A stretch of DNA of 61,450 nt from an uncultured Nitriliruptoraceae bacterium (lineage in GTDB: Bacteria > Actinomycetota > Nitriliruptoria > Nitriliruptorales > Nitriliruptoraceae), in assembly GCA_913060655.1 (NCBI GenBank), contig CAJXTG010000007.1:1-61450 (forward strand), written 5' to 3'. Positions within the stretch are counted from its first letter, which is position 1. Each line of letters starts with the position of its first letter. Shown here in pieces: positions 7,398-25,764 of the stretch. The translations under genes and the position numbers were made by a program. The notes beneath the pieces were generated by a model. It was not told the origin of the DNA, searched no databases, and saw nothing but the letters and a program-made list of their open reading frames with translations.

Positions 7398-7789
7398 GCC
7401 TCACGTTCACCGTCGGCGCCGAGCTCGACCCGATCAGCCAGCCGTCCAGCCTCGTCACGTCCGTGATGTACGCGGGCGCGTCCACCGACTACAACCCGCT
7501 CCACTACGACCCCGACTTCGCCGGCCAGGTGTCACCGACCGGCGCGCCGATCGCCCACGGGATGTACTCGATGGGCCTCGTGTCGCGGATGCTGACCGCC
7601 GCCGCCGGCGGCCCCGAACGGGTCGCCGACCTGCAGGTCCGCTTCTCCAAGCCGTGGCCGCTCGGCACGACCGCCACGTTCACCGGGACGGTCACCGAGG
7701 TCACCGGCGGCCTCGCCACCGTCGAGGTCACCGGCACCGCCGAGGACGGGCAGACGATCCTGTCGGGCGTGGGGCACGTCCGCGTCTGA
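7394..7789 (+). CDS. MaoC-like (R)-hydratase (HadB-like)
   Basis: 131-residue hot-dog hydratase. The catalytic motif of R-specific hydratases is clear: YAGASTDYNPLHYDP with Asp32 and His37, followed by APIAHGMYSMGLVSRML and QVRFSKPWPLGTTATFTG. It would supply the active site of a HadAB-type dehydratase with the upstream partner. The ATG at 7394 overlaps the previous stop (ATGA) and follows AGGAGGGGG. In mycobacteria the equivalent genes make mycolic-acid precursors; here general fatty-acid elongation is the safer inference. Confidence 0.9.
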   Translation: MSLTFTVGAELDPISQPSSLVTSVMYAGASTDYNPLHYDPDFAGQVSPTGAPIAHGMYSMGLVSRMLTAAAGGPERVADLQVRFSKPWPLGTTATFTGTVTEVTGGLATVEVTGTAEDGQTILSGVGHVRV

Positions 7790-7818
7790 GCGGCCGTCCG
7801 ACCCCCTCCGGGGGCCGG

Positions 7819-7847
7819 TTGTCGGGCCGTGCGGCGGGCGGTACGCT
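7819..7847 (+). promoter_or_regulatory. Candidate promoter of tRNA-Trp / secE-nusG
   Basis: TTGTCG (7819-7824), a 17-nt spacer and TACGCT (7842-7847). A 7-bp stem-loop (CGCTGCC 7853-7859 / GGCAGCG 7869-7875) begins at the expected mRNA start. About 100 nt of leader separate it from tRNA-Trp. Consensus-based. Confidence 0.6.
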
Positions 7848-7971
7848 GCGCTCGCTGCCTCCCTGTGGGGCAGCGTTCCCGTGTCGGGGGCGACCGCGCA
7901 CGCGGCCCCGACGGCGGAGGTCCCCGAACCCCGGACGCGTCCGGCGCCGGGTGGACGGACCTCCGGGACCG

Positions 7972-8045
7972 ACGGGAGTAGCTCAATCTGGTAGAGCACC
8001 GGTCTCCAAAACCGGCGGTTGGGGGTTCAAGTCCCTCCTCCCGTG
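7972..8045 (+). tRNA. tRNA-Trp (CCA)
   Basis: A 74-nt cloverleaf. The acceptor ACGGGAG/CTCCCGT pairs perfectly; the anticodon stem CCGGT/ACCGG holds loop CTCCAAA with anticodon CCA at 8006-8008; the T-arm has TTCAAGT. It sits immediately before secE, the standard actinobacterial arrangement, and no terminator separates them. Confidence 0.97.
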
Positions 8046-8127
8046 CGAGACGCAGGCACCGGACGAGCCGTGGACCGTGCCCGCCGCCGGCGGGTGCACG
8101 CAGGGACCGAGGACCGAGGAGGACGTG

Positions 8128-8337
8128 GTGAGCGAGGCCGACCGCCCGCGCGAACGCACCCCTCTGCCCGAGTTCCTCCGCGAGGTCCGGGCCGAGCTGC
8201 GCCGCGTCAACTGGCCCAACCGCCAGCAGATCGTGTCCTACACGGTCGTCGTCCTCGTCATCACCTTCGTCCTGACGACCTTCGTCTGGGGCGCCGACGA
8301 GGGCATCCGCCGCATCGTGCTCAACACCCTGGGGTGA
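8128..8337 (+). CDS. secE: Preprotein translocase subunit SecE
   Basis: 69-residue single-span SecE. The amphipathic helix [20 protein letters not shown] carries the conserved VxWP segment and is followed by one transmembrane helix (about 41-60). It clamps the SecY channel in the cytoplasmic membrane. Two adjacent GTG codons (8125, 8128) are possible; GAGGAGG at 8116-8122 gives the better 5-nt spacing to 8128. The length is short, as in Gram-positive bacteria. nusG follows almost immediately. Confidence 0.93.
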   Translation: MSEADRPRERTPLPEFLREVRAELRRVNWPNRQQIVSYTVVVLVITFVLTTFVWGADEGIRRIVLNTLG

Positions 8338-8342
8338 ACGCC

Positions 8343-9194
8343 GTGACCGACGAGACCACCACCGAGACGTCCGACGTCGACGAGCTGCTCGCGCTCGCCG
8401 GCGCCGGCGACGCCGCACCGGCCGACGACGCCCCGGCGGAACCCGCCGCCGAGGAGCCCGCCGACGCGCCCGCCGCCGACGCGGCCGATGCCGCGGACGC
8501 GTCCGCCGCGGACCCCGAGCCCGCCCCGGCCCCTGACCCCGCCCCGGCCGCGCCGGCCGCCGGCCCGCGCCCGCGGCCCCGCAGCCTCGACGACGTGCGC
8601 GACCAGAAGGACCTCGCCCGCCTGCGCGGCGACTGGTACGTCGTGCACACCTACGCCGGCTACGAGCAGCGGGTCAAGGAGAACCTCCGCACCCGCATCG
8701 ACTCGTTCGAGGCGCACGACCGCATCCACGAGATCGTCATCCCCACCGAGGAGGTCACCGAGTACAAGAAGGGGAAGAAGACGGTCTCGCAGAAGAAGTT
8801 CCTCCCCGGCTACGTGCTCGTCCGCATGGACATGGACGACGAGGTGTGGTCGATCGTGCGCCACACGCCCGCCGTCACCGGCTTCGTCGGCTCGCCCGGC
8901 TCCCGGCCCGTCCCGCTCGTCACCAAGGAGGTCGCGGGCCTGCTCCACCTCCCCGCCGAGTACGTCGAGGAGACCGTCGTCGAGGAGCAGCGCGCCGCCG
9001 CCGTCGAGAAGGCCGTGCAGGAGATCGACCTCGAGATCGGCGAGACCGTCCGCGTCACCGGCGGCCCGTTCGCCGACTTCACCGGCACCATCGCCGAGAT
9101 CAACCTCGACCAGGCCAAGCTCAAGGTCCTCGTCAGCGTGTTCGGCCGCGAGACCCCGCTGGAGCTCGCGTTCGACACCGTCGCGAAGCTCTGA
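8343..9194 (+). CDS. nusG: Transcription termination/antitermination factor NusG
   Basis: 283 residues. An acidic, Ala/Pro-rich head of about 90 residues precedes the NGN domain ([34 protein letters not shown], then [15 protein letters not shown]) and the C-terminal KOW domain ([18 protein letters not shown]). NusG binds RNA polymerase and couples it to Rho or ribosomal S10. GTG 8343 is used; GTG 8334, overlapping the secE stop, would add three residues and cannot be excluded. Long acidic heads are common on actinobacterial NusG, but this one is unusually Ala/Asp-rich. Confidence 0.93.
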   Translation: MTDETTTETSDVDELLALAGAGDAAPADDAPAEPAAEEPADAPAADAADAADASAADPEPAPAPDPAPAAPAAGPRPRPRSLDDVRDQKDLARLRGDWYVVHTYAGYEQRVKENLRTRIDSFEAHDRIHEIVIPTEEVTEYKKGKKTVSQKKFLPGYVLVRMDMDDEVWSIVRHTPAVTGFVGSPGSRPVPLVTKEVAGLLHLPAEYVEETVVEEQRAAAVEKAVQEIDLEIGETVRVTGGPFADFTGTIAEINLDQAKLKVLVSVFGRETPLELAFDTVAKL

Positions 9195-9268
9195 CCGCAC
9201 CCACCCTCACGAACCTCACGAACCCAGGCTTCACGGCCCAGGCGTCACGAACCCCCAGGAGGACCGTC

Positions 9269-9694
9269 ATGGCGAAGAACGCCGTCGGCTTCATCAAGCT
9301 CCAGATCCCCGCCGGGCAGGCCAACCCCGCCCCGCCGGTCGGTCCTGCGCTCGGCCAGCACTCCGTCAACATCATGGAGTTCTGCAAGGCGTTCAACGAC
9401 GCGACGGCGCAGATGACCGGCGACATCGTCCCCGTCGAGATCACCGTCTACGAGGACCGCTCGTTCACCTTCATCATGAAGACGCCGCCGGCCGCCCAGC
9501 TGCTGCTGCGCGCCGCCGGGATCGAGAAGGGCGCCCCGACGCCGCACACCGTCAAGGTCGGCAAGGTCACCAAGGACCAGGTGCGCGAGATCGCCGAGAA
9601 GAAGATGCCCGACCTGAACGCCAACGACGTCGACGCCGCGATGCTCATCATCGAGGGCACCGCCCGCTCCATGGGCATCACCGTCGACGGCTGA
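9269..9694 (+). CDS. rplK: 50S ribosomal protein L11
   Basis: 141 residues, normal length. The proline-rich [15 protein letters not shown] switch region, the [13 protein letters not shown] segment and the rRNA-binding C-terminal domain with [21 protein letters not shown] are all present. L11 forms the GTPase-associated centre with 23S rRNA and is the thiostrepton target region. ATG 9269 follows AGGAGG. It begins the rplKA pair; the 74-nt spacer from nusG contains repeated TCACGAAC words. Confidence 0.97.
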   Translation: MAKNAVGFIKLQIPAGQANPAPPVGPALGQHSVNIMEFCKAFNDATAQMTGDIVPVEITVYEDRSFTFIMKTPPAAQLLLRAAGIEKGAPTPHTVKVGKVTKDQVREIAEKKMPDLNANDVDAAMLIIEGTARSMGITVDG

Positions 9695-9706
9695 GCCCCA
9701 GCATCC

Positions 9707-9758
9707 GCACCACCCCGCACGTTCCGCCCCGCACGTTCCGCACCACCCCGCACGTTCC
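9707..9758 (+). repeat. 19-bp direct repeat in the rplK-rplA spacer
   Basis: GCACCACCCCGCACGTTCC occurs at 9707-9725 and 9740-9758, with a partial copy (CCCCGCACGTTCC) at 9727-9739 between them. The block is C-rich and poor in G on the coding strand. Confidence 0.9.
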
Positions 9759-9818
9759 ACCGACGACCGTGGGAGACGCGGCCCCGAGCCCGTCGCCAGC
9801 ACCACGAGGAGCATGAGC

Positions 9819-10535
9819 ATGCCGAAGCGTTCCCGCCGCTACCGGGCGGCCCTCGACCGCATCGAGGCCGACACCCTCTACCCGGCCCCCGCCGCCATCG
9901 AACTCCTCAAGGAGATCGGCGGCGCCGCCTACGACCCGACCGTCGACACCGTCATCCGCCTCGGCGTCGACACCCGCCAGGCCGACCAGATGGTCCGTGG
10001 CGCCGTGTCGCTGCCGCACGGCATCGGCCGCACCGTCAAGGTCGCCGTCGTCACCGGCGGCGAGAAGGCCGCCCAGGCGCGTGACGCCGGCGCGGACCTC
10101 GTCGGCGGCGAGGAGCTCGTCGAGGAGCTCGGCGCCGGCAAGCACCTCGACGGCCTCGGTGCCGTCATCGCCACCCCCGACATGATGGGCAAGCTCGGCC
10201 GCTACGGGAAGGTCCTCGGCCCCCGCAACCTCATGCCGAACCCGAAGTCCGGCACCGTCACCATGGACGTCGCCAAGGCCGTCAGCGAGATCAAGGCCGG
10301 CCGCGTCGAGTTCCGGGCCGACCGCAACGGCAACGTCCACGCCGTCATCGGCAAGCTGTCGTTCACCGCCGAGCAGCTGCTCGACAACTACGCGGCGCTG
10401 CTCGACGAGCTCGTCCGGCTCCGCCCGTCGTCCGCGAAGGGCCGCTACCTGCGCTCCGCGGGCGTCTCGACGTCCACGAGCCCCGGCGTGCCGATCGACA
10501 CCTCCGCGCCCGTGCGGGCCACCGCCGAGGCCTGA
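9819..10535 (+). CDS. rplA: 50S ribosomal protein L1
   Basis: 238 residues. Typical L1 features are present: [15 protein letters not shown] start, [56 protein letters not shown] and a C-terminal strand with [13 protein letters not shown]. It shapes the L1 stalk that helps release E-site tRNA and can repress its own mRNA in many bacteria. GAGGAG at 9806-9811 is correctly spaced for ATG 9819; the ATG at 9813 would be too close. Confidence 0.96.
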   Translation: MPKRSRRYRAALDRIEADTLYPAPAAIELLKEIGGAAYDPTVDTVIRLGVDTRQADQMVRGAVSLPHGIGRTVKVAVVTGGEKAAQARDAGADLVGGEELVEELGAGKHLDGLGAVIATPDMMGKLGRYGKVLGPRNLMPNPKSGTVTMDVAKAVSEIKAGRVEFRADRNGNVHAVIGKLSFTAEQLLDNYAALLDELVRLRPSSAKGRYLRSAGVSTSTSPGVPIDTSAPVRATAEA

Positions 10536-10576
10536 TAGCCTCCGCGCCCGCAGCACCGCACCACCGCACCATCCCC

Positions 10577-10725
10577 ACCGAAGACCGCCGGACGCCCGCA
10601 CGCGGGCCGAAGGCTCCGACAGCCGCCGCCACCGGGCGCCGGCACCCCGGAGCGTCCTGCGCAGGCGGGCAGCCGGCACCCCGTGCCGTCGAGCCTCCTG
10701 CGCGCGCCCCCGGGACCCGCGCGGG
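10577..10725 (+). promoter_or_regulatory. Ribosomal protein L10 leader
   Basis: The 229-nt gap before rplJ holds a structured GC-rich leader containing CCGAAGACCGCCGGACG, a downstream GGCCGAAGG element and TGCGCAGG, the kind of blocks seen in actinobacterial L10 leaders. In that family the L10(L12)4 complex binds the leader to repress rplJL. Boundaries are approximate, and a covariance-model search would settle the call. Confidence 0.6.
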
Positions 10726-10764
10726 ACCCCCTCAGGGGCGTCCCCGAGCAGGAGGAGGCACGAC

Positions 10765-11481
10765 GTGGCCCGTGAGGACAAGGTCGCCGAGGTCGCCGAG
10801 GTCCGCGACCGCATCGGCGCGAGCGCCGCGACGCTCCTGACCCACTACCGCGGGCTCAGCGTCAAGGAGCTCGCCGAGCTGCGGCGCGAGCTCAACCAGG
10901 CCAACGCCGAGCTGCGCGTCGTCAAGAACACGCTCGCGAAGCGCGCCGCCGCCGACGCCGGCGTCGAAGGGCTCGACGACCTGTTCGAGGGCCCCACCAG
11001 CCTCGTGTTCTGCGCCGAGGACCCCGTCGGCCCCGCCAAGGCGCTGAAGAAGTTCGCGAAGGACCACCCGGACCTCGTCATCCGCGGCGGCTACCTCGAC
11101 GGCAGCGTCATGGACGCCGAGGAGACCACCCGCCTCGCCGACCTCGCCTCCCGCGAGGAGCTGCTCGCCAAGCTCGCCGGCCTCATGCAGGGCGCGCTGT
11201 CCGGCTTCGCCCGCCTGCTCCAGGCGCCGCTGTCCCAGCAGGCCCGCCTCATGCAGGCCCTCATCGACGACCGGGCCGCGAAGGGCGAGACCGCCGACGC
11301 GCCGGCCGCCGAGGCCGCCCCGGCCGCCGACGCGCCGGCCGCCGAGGAGCCCGCCGCCGAGGAGCCCGCTGCGGAGGAGGCCCCGGCCGCCGAGGAGCCC
11401 GCCGAGGAGCCCGCTGCGGCCGTCGAGGATGCCCCTGCGGACGAGGCGGCGGCCGAGGACGAGCCGGCCGAGGACGCCTGA
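10765..11481 (+). CDS. rplJ: 50S ribosomal protein L10 with acidic tail
   Basis: 238 residues. The first ~172 are normal L10: AREDKVAEVAEVRDRI, TLLTHYRGLSVKELAELR, VVKNTLAKRA and the L7/L12-binding C-terminal helix. Residues 173-238 add a low-complexity Ala/Glu/Pro tail (repeats of PAAEE). L10 anchors the L7/L12 stalk on 23S rRNA. GTG 10765 follows GGAGGAGG. It is preceded by a candidate L10 leader, so autogenous control is likely. The tail is absent from standard L10 and may be unstructured. Confidence 0.96.
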   Translation: MAREDKVAEVAEVRDRIGASAATLLTHYRGLSVKELAELRRELNQANAELRVVKNTLAKRAAADAGVEGLDDLFEGPTSLVFCAEDPVGPAKALKKFAKDHPDLVIRGGYLDGSVMDAEETTRLADLASREELLAKLAGLMQGALSGFARLLQAPLSQQARLMQALIDDRAAKGETADAPAAEAAPAADAPAAEEPAAEEPAAEEAPAAEEPAEEPAAAVEDAPADEAAAEDEPAEDA

Positions 11482-11489
11482 GCGGCCCC

Positions 11490-11556
11490 GCACCACCCGA
11501 CCTGCACCACCCGACCTGCACGAATCCAGCCTGCACGACCAGACCTGCACGACCCA
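11490..11556 (+). repeat. Degenerate 14-bp tandem repeat in the rplJ-rplL spacer
   Basis: Units run GCACCACCCGACCT (11490-11503), the same again (11504-11517), then two diverged copies (GCACGAATCCAGCCT, GCACGACCAGACCT) and a final partial. The rplL ribosome site follows directly. Confidence 0.88.
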
Positions 11557-11568
11557 GGAGGAAGCACG

Positions 11569-11961
11569 ATGGCGAAGCTGAGCACCGACGACCTCATCGA
11601 GCAGTTCAAGGAGCTCACGCTCCTCGAGCTGTCCGAGCTCGTCAAGAAGTTCGAGGAGACCTTCGAGGTCACCGCGGCGGCCCCCGTGGCCGTGGCGGCC
11701 GCCGGCGCGGCCGGTGGCGGCGACGCCGGTGGTGACGCGGCGGAGGAGAAGAGCTCCTTCGACGTCGTCCTCACCAGCGGCGGCGAGAAGAAGATCCAGG
11801 TCATCAAGGAGGTGCGCGCGCTGACGAACCTGGGCCTGAAGGAGGCCAAGGACCTCGTCGAGGGGGCGCCGAAGCCGATCCTCCAGGGCGTGGACAAGGA
11901 CGCGGCCGAGGCGGCCAAGGCCCAGCTCGAGGAGGCCGGCGCCACCGTCGAGCTGGCCTGA
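11569..11961 (+). CDS. rplL: 50S ribosomal protein L7/L12
   Basis: 130 residues. It has the N-terminal dimerisation helix ([26 protein letters not shown]), a flexible Ala/Gly-rich hinge at about 40-65, and the compact C-terminal domain with [29 protein letters not shown] and [10 protein letters not shown]. Several copies form the stalk that recruits EF-G, EF-Tu and IF2. AGGAGG precedes ATG 11569. Cotranscribed with rplJ; a strong stem-loop follows 29 nt after the stop. Confidence 0.97.
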   Translation: MAKLSTDDLIEQFKELTLLELSELVKKFEETFEVTAAAPVAVAAAGAAGGGDAGGDAAEEKSSFDVVLTSGGEKKIQVIKEVRALTNLGLKEAKDLVEGAPKPILQGVDKDAAEAAKAQLEEAGATVELA

Positions 11962-11990
11962 GTCCGGCACGGCCCGCACGTGCGGTCACG

Positions 11991-12021
11991 GACCGTCCCG
12001 GGGCAGCCCCGGGGCGGTCCG
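11991..12021 (+). terminator. Stem-loop after rplL
   Basis: Nearly perfect 15-nt arms (GGACCGTCCCGGGGC / GCCCCGGGGCGGTCC, one G-T) flank a single A, so the loop opens a few pairs. There is no T-run after it. It may end or attenuate the rplJL transcript just before the rpoB promoter. Confidence 0.6.
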
Positions 12022-12032
12022 GATGCCGCATT

Positions 12033-12062
12033 TGACGGGTCCGACGGGCCGTGGATAGCATC
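12033..12062 (+). promoter_or_regulatory. Candidate rpoBC promoter
   Basis: TTGACG (12033-12038), an 18-nt spacer and TAGCAT (12057-12062). It lies about 370 nt before rpoB, so rpoBC has a long leader (12070-12430) with a stem-loop at 12082-12104 and a C-rich G-poor stretch at 12300-12390. No other coding gene was seen in this 469-nt gap. Confidence 0.65.
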
Positions 12063-12430
12063 CCTCACCGCGTGTGCTCGCCGACCCCTGCCCGCAGGGT
12101 CGGACGCCTTCCGTCAGAGGTCCTGCCATCCCGTCGTCCCGCCCGCCGCACCTCGCCGGAACGCCGGCGCACCGCGCTCCTGCACGCCTGCCCCTGACGC
12201 CCCGTTGCCGGGTCCGTCCCGGGCTCCCGCCGCCCGGACCCCCATGGGCTGCGGTCCCGGGTCCCGGCTGACCGGCCGTCGCCCGTCGGACCGCCGCGTC
12301 CCCACCGGGGTCGCGCGTCCACCGCACCGCCCGCACCGCCACGCCGCACCGCCCGCGCCGCACCATCCGCGCGCCGCTCCACCCAGGACCGCCCGTCCCG
12401 CGGGCGTCCGCCGCCGAGGGAGGGTCCACG

Positions 12431-15940
<3,510 letters not shown>

Positions 15941-15954
15941 CCCGCGCCACCGCC

Positions 15955-15998
15955 GCACCACCCGCACCGCCGCACCAGCGCACCACCCGCACCGCCGC
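15955..15998 (+). repeat. 19-bp direct repeat in the rpoB-rpoC spacer
   Basis: GCACCACCCGCACCGCCGC occurs at 15955-15973 and 15980-15998. Like the other spacers in this region it is C-rich and G-poor on the coding strand. Confidence 0.88.
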
Positions 15999-16038
15999 CG
16001 CACCACGACACGCCGTCAGGCCTGAGGAGGTCGTCCCG

Positions 16039-20019
<3,981 letters not shown>

Positions 20020-20029
20020 GCCCGGCCGG

Positions 20030-20059
20030 GCCCCGGCTGCCCGGTGCGGCCGGTGGGGC
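20030..20059 (+). terminator. Candidate terminator after rpoC
   Basis: GCCCCGGCTGC and GCGGCCGGTGGGGC form an imperfect stem around a CCGGT loop, starting 10 nt after the rpoC stop. It has no T-run. The rpsL promoter follows at once. Confidence 0.45.
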
Positions 20060-20069
20060 AGGACGCCGT

Positions 20070-20099
20070 TTGACAGGCGTGCGCGGCCCACGGTACGGT
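20070..20099 (+). promoter_or_regulatory. Candidate str-operon promoter (rpsL)
   Basis: A perfect -35 TTGACA (20070-20075), an 18-nt spacer and TACGGT (20094-20099). The 305-nt gap between rpoC and rpsL contains this promoter, the stem-loop below and otherwise a GC-rich leader with no gene. Confidence 0.75.
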
Positions 20100-20106
20100 T
20101 CGCGCA

Positions 20107-20128
20107 CTGCGGCCCTCCGGGGCCGCAG
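20107..20128 (+). promoter_or_regulatory. 5'-terminal stem-loop of the rpsL leader
   Basis: A perfect 9-bp stem CTGCGGCCC/GGGCCGCAG closes a TCCG tetraloop, starting 8 nt after the -10 box, that is at the expected mRNA 5' end. The infA leader carries a comparable stem with the same loop. Possible roles are mRNA stabilisation or control of initiation. Confidence 0.6.
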
Positions 20129-20324
20129 CCTGTGTTCCGGCGCCCTCCGCGGCACCGCTCCCACACGAGCAGACGGGATGCAGTGACCACCACCCGGTGG
20201 TGGGACGCCCGGCCCCGTGGGTCGGACCGGCCCGCCGCCACCGCCCACGAGACCCTGTCCGCGCCCCTGCGCGCGCCCGGGGTCGAGCACGCCCGCACGC
20301 AGGCCGACACGGAGACGAAGCAGG

Positions 20325-20696
20325 ATGCCCACCATCCAGCAGCTGGTGCGCAAGGGACGGCAGCGCAAGCCGGCCAAGAACTCGACCCTGGCGCTCAAGG
20401 GCTCGCCCCAGCGCCGCGGGGTCTGCACCCGCGTGTACACGACCACGCCGAAGAAGCCGAACTCGGCCCTCCGGAAGGTCTGCCGCGTCCGCCTCAGCTC
20501 CGGCACCGAGGTCACCGCCTACATCCCCGGCGAGGGCCACAACCTGCAGGAGCACTCGATCGTGCTCGTCCGCGGCGGCCGGGTGAAGGACCTGCCGGGT
20601 GTCCGCTACAAGGTCGTCCGTGGCGCCCTCGACGCCGCCGCGGTGCGGGACCGCAAGCAGAGCCGCTCCCGCTACGGCGTGAAGAAGGAGGGCTGA
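20325..20696 (+). CDS. rpsL: 30S ribosomal protein S12
   Basis: 123 residues. The [12 protein letters not shown] start, [12 protein letters not shown] with the decoding-centre lysine, and [11 protein letters not shown] with the second lysine region are intact, so no classical streptomycin-resistance change is visible. S12 lies at the decoding centre of the 30S subunit. It is the first gene of the str operon (rpsL, rpsG, fusA, tuf). The ribosome site is weak, and ATG 20325 is set by homology. Confidence 0.97.
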   Translation: MPTIQQLVRKGRQRKPAKNSTLALKGSPQRRGVCTRVYTTTPKKPNSALRKVCRVRLSSGTEVTAYIPGEGHNLQEHSIVLVRGGRVKDLPGVRYKVVRGALDAAAVRDRKQSRSRYGVKKEG

Positions 20697-20697
20697 C

Positions 20698-21171
20698 ATG
20701 CCGCGCAAGGGTTCCCCGGGGCGCCGCAAGCTCCTGCCCGACCCGAAGTACGGGTCGACCATCGTCACCCAGCTCGTCGCCCGCATCATGCGCGACGGCA
20801 AGCGCTCGGTCGCCGAGGGCATCGTCTACGACGCGCTCGCCAACATCGGCAACCGCACCCAGGGCGGCGACCCGATCAGCGTGCTCAAGCGCGCCGTCGA
20901 GAACGTCAAGCCCGCCCTCGAGGTGAAGTCCCGCCGCGTCGGTGGTGCGACCTACCAGGTCCCCATCGAGGTCCGCCCGGCCCGCTCGACCGCCCTCGCG
21001 CTGCGCTGGCTCGTCGGCTACGCGCGCATCCGCCGCGAGCACTCGATGGGCGAGCGGCTCGCCGGCGAGATCATGGACGCCTCCAACGGGGTCGGCGCGG
21101 CCGTCAAGCGGCGCGAGGACACCCACAAGATGGCCGAGGCCAACCGCGCGTTCGCCCACTACCGCTGGTGA
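20698..21171 (+). CDS. rpsG: 30S ribosomal protein S7
   Basis: 157 residues, full length. It starts [20 protein letters not shown] and carries [43 protein letters not shown] and the C-terminal [21 protein letters not shown]7 nucleates assembly of the 30S head and contacts E-site tRNA. Only one nucleotide separates it from the rpsL stop. An 8-bp stem-loop follows the stop at 21178-21197, then a C-rich spacer to fusA. Confidence 0.97.
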   Translation: MPRKGSPGRRKLLPDPKYGSTIVTQLVARIMRDGKRSVAEGIVYDALANIGNRTQGGDPISVLKRAVENVKPALEVKSRRVGGATYQVPIEVRPARSTALALRWLVGYARIRREHSMGERLAGEIMDASNGVGAAVKRREDTHKMAEANRAFAHYRW

Positions 21172-21263
21172 CCCCACGCCGCCGGTGACCCGGCGGCACC
21201 GACCCGCACCACCCGACCACTCCCGACCCGCTCCCGCACGACCGACCACGAGGACCGTCCGCG

Positions 21264-23384
<2,121 letters not shown>

Positions 23385-23439
23385 CCAGCTGAACCACTGA
23401 GGTCGCCCAGCGCGACAGAGGAACCACAGGAGGACTGCA

Positions 23440-24627
<1,188 letters not shown>

Positions 24628-24670
24628 CCGACCCCGGTCCGGGCCCCCACCGGGGCCCGGACCGGGTCGG
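24628..24670 (+). terminator. Strong stem-loop between tuf and rpsJ
   Basis: Arms CCGACCCCGGTCCGGGCCCC and GGGGCCCGGACCGGGTCGG pair over 19 bp with one bulged C and a loop of 4 nt. The stem starts at the tuf stop codon. There is no T-run. No clear promoter lies between it and rpsJ (32 nt on), so it may attenuate rather than fully terminate. Confidence 0.7.
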
Positions 24671-24701
24671 CACCCGCGGTCAGAGACGCACAGGGACAGA
24701 C

Positions 24702-25010
24702 ATGGCAGACGACAAGATCAGGATCCGCCTCCGGTCGTACGACCACGAGGTCCTCGACCGCTCCGCGCGGGAGATCGTGGACACCGTGGAGGCGACGGGC
24801 GCGCACGTCACCGGCCCCGTGCCGCTGCCGACCGAGCGCAACGTCTGGTGCGTCATCCGCTCCCCGCACAAGCACAAGGACTCGCGGGAGCACTTCGAGA
24901 TGCGCACCCACAAGCGCCTCATCGACATCCACCTCCCCAACCAGGCCACCGTCGACAAGCTGATGGGCCTCGCCGTCCCCGCCGGCGTCGACATCGCCAT
25001 CGAGACCTGA
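24702..25010 (+). CDS. rpsJ: 30S ribosomal protein S10
   Basis: 102 residues, standard length. It starts [19 protein letters not shown] and has [34 protein letters not shown] and the end [11 protein letters not shown]10 lies in the 30S head and also serves as NusE, binding NusG in antitermination. ATG 24702 is chosen because the family starts there; an in-frame upstream start exists but is unsupported. It is the first gene of the S10 operon. Confidence 0.97.
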   Translation: MADDKIRIRLRSYDHEVLDRSAREIVDTVEATGAHVTGPVPLPTERNVWCVIRSPHKHKDSREHFEMRTHKRLIDIHLPNQATVDKLMGLAVPAGVDIAIET

Positions 25011-25095
25011 TCGGCCGCCGCGGGCCCGCCCGCGGCCGCACCCCCGCCACACCACGACGTTCGCAGCGCCACCGGCGCCGCAGGAGATCGACCAC

Positions 25096-25764
25096 ATGGG
25101 CTCCAGAGGGATCCTCGGGACCAAGCTCGGCATGACGCAGGTGTTCGACGAGGAGGGACGCGTCGTCCCCGTCACCGTCGTGCACGCGACGCCGAACACG
25201 GTGTCGCAGGTCAAGTCGACCGCGACGGACGGCTACACGGCCGTCCAGATCGCCTACGGCACCGCCAAGCGCACCACCCGTCCGCTGGCGGGGCACCTGC
25301 GCAAGGCCGGCGTCGAGTCCGCCCGCGCCATCACCGAGCTGCGCCTCGCCGACGGCGACGAGCTGCCCGAGCTCGGTGCCGCCGTCACCGTCGCCACCTT
25401 CGGGACCGGCGACCTCGTCGACGTGACCGGCACCAGCCGCGGCAAGGGCCACGCCGGCGTCATGAAGCGGCACAACTTCTCCGGCATGGGCGACGGGCAC
25501 GGCATCAAGAAGAAGAACCGTCACCCCGGTGCCGTCGGCGCCTGCGCCACCCCCGGCCGCACGTTCCGCGGGACCCGCATGGCCGGCCGCATGGGCGGCG
25601 AGCGCGTCACCGTGCAGAACCTCGAGGTCGTCGAGGTCGACACCGAGCGCGACCTGATCCTCATCCGCGGCGCCATCCCCGGCGCGGACGGCGGGGTCGT
25701 GCTCGTCCGCTCCGCCGTGAAGCACCCCGACCGCGCCCCGGCGCTGCAGGGAGGTGAGGCCTGA
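25096..25764 (+). CDS. rplC: 50S ribosomal protein L3
   Basis: 222 residues. The MGSRGILGTKLGMTQVFDE start, GTSRGKGHAGVMKRHNFSG, HGIKKKNRHPGAVGACATPGR and GRMGGERVTVQNL blocks are typical. The central loop reaches the peptidyl-transferase centre. AGGAGA precedes ATG 25096. Its TGA shares one nucleotide with the rplD ATG, so translation is coupled. Confidence 0.97.
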   Translation: MGSRGILGTKLGMTQVFDEEGRVVPVTVVHATPNTVSQVKSTATDGYTAVQIAYGTAKRTTRPLAGHLRKAGVESARAITELRLADGDELPELGAAVTVATFGTGDLVDVTGTSRGKGHAGVMKRHNFSGMGDGHGIKKKNRHPGAVGACATPGRTFRGTRMAGRMGGERVTVQNLEVVEVDTERDLILIRGAIPGADGGVVLVRSAVKHPDRAPALQGGEA

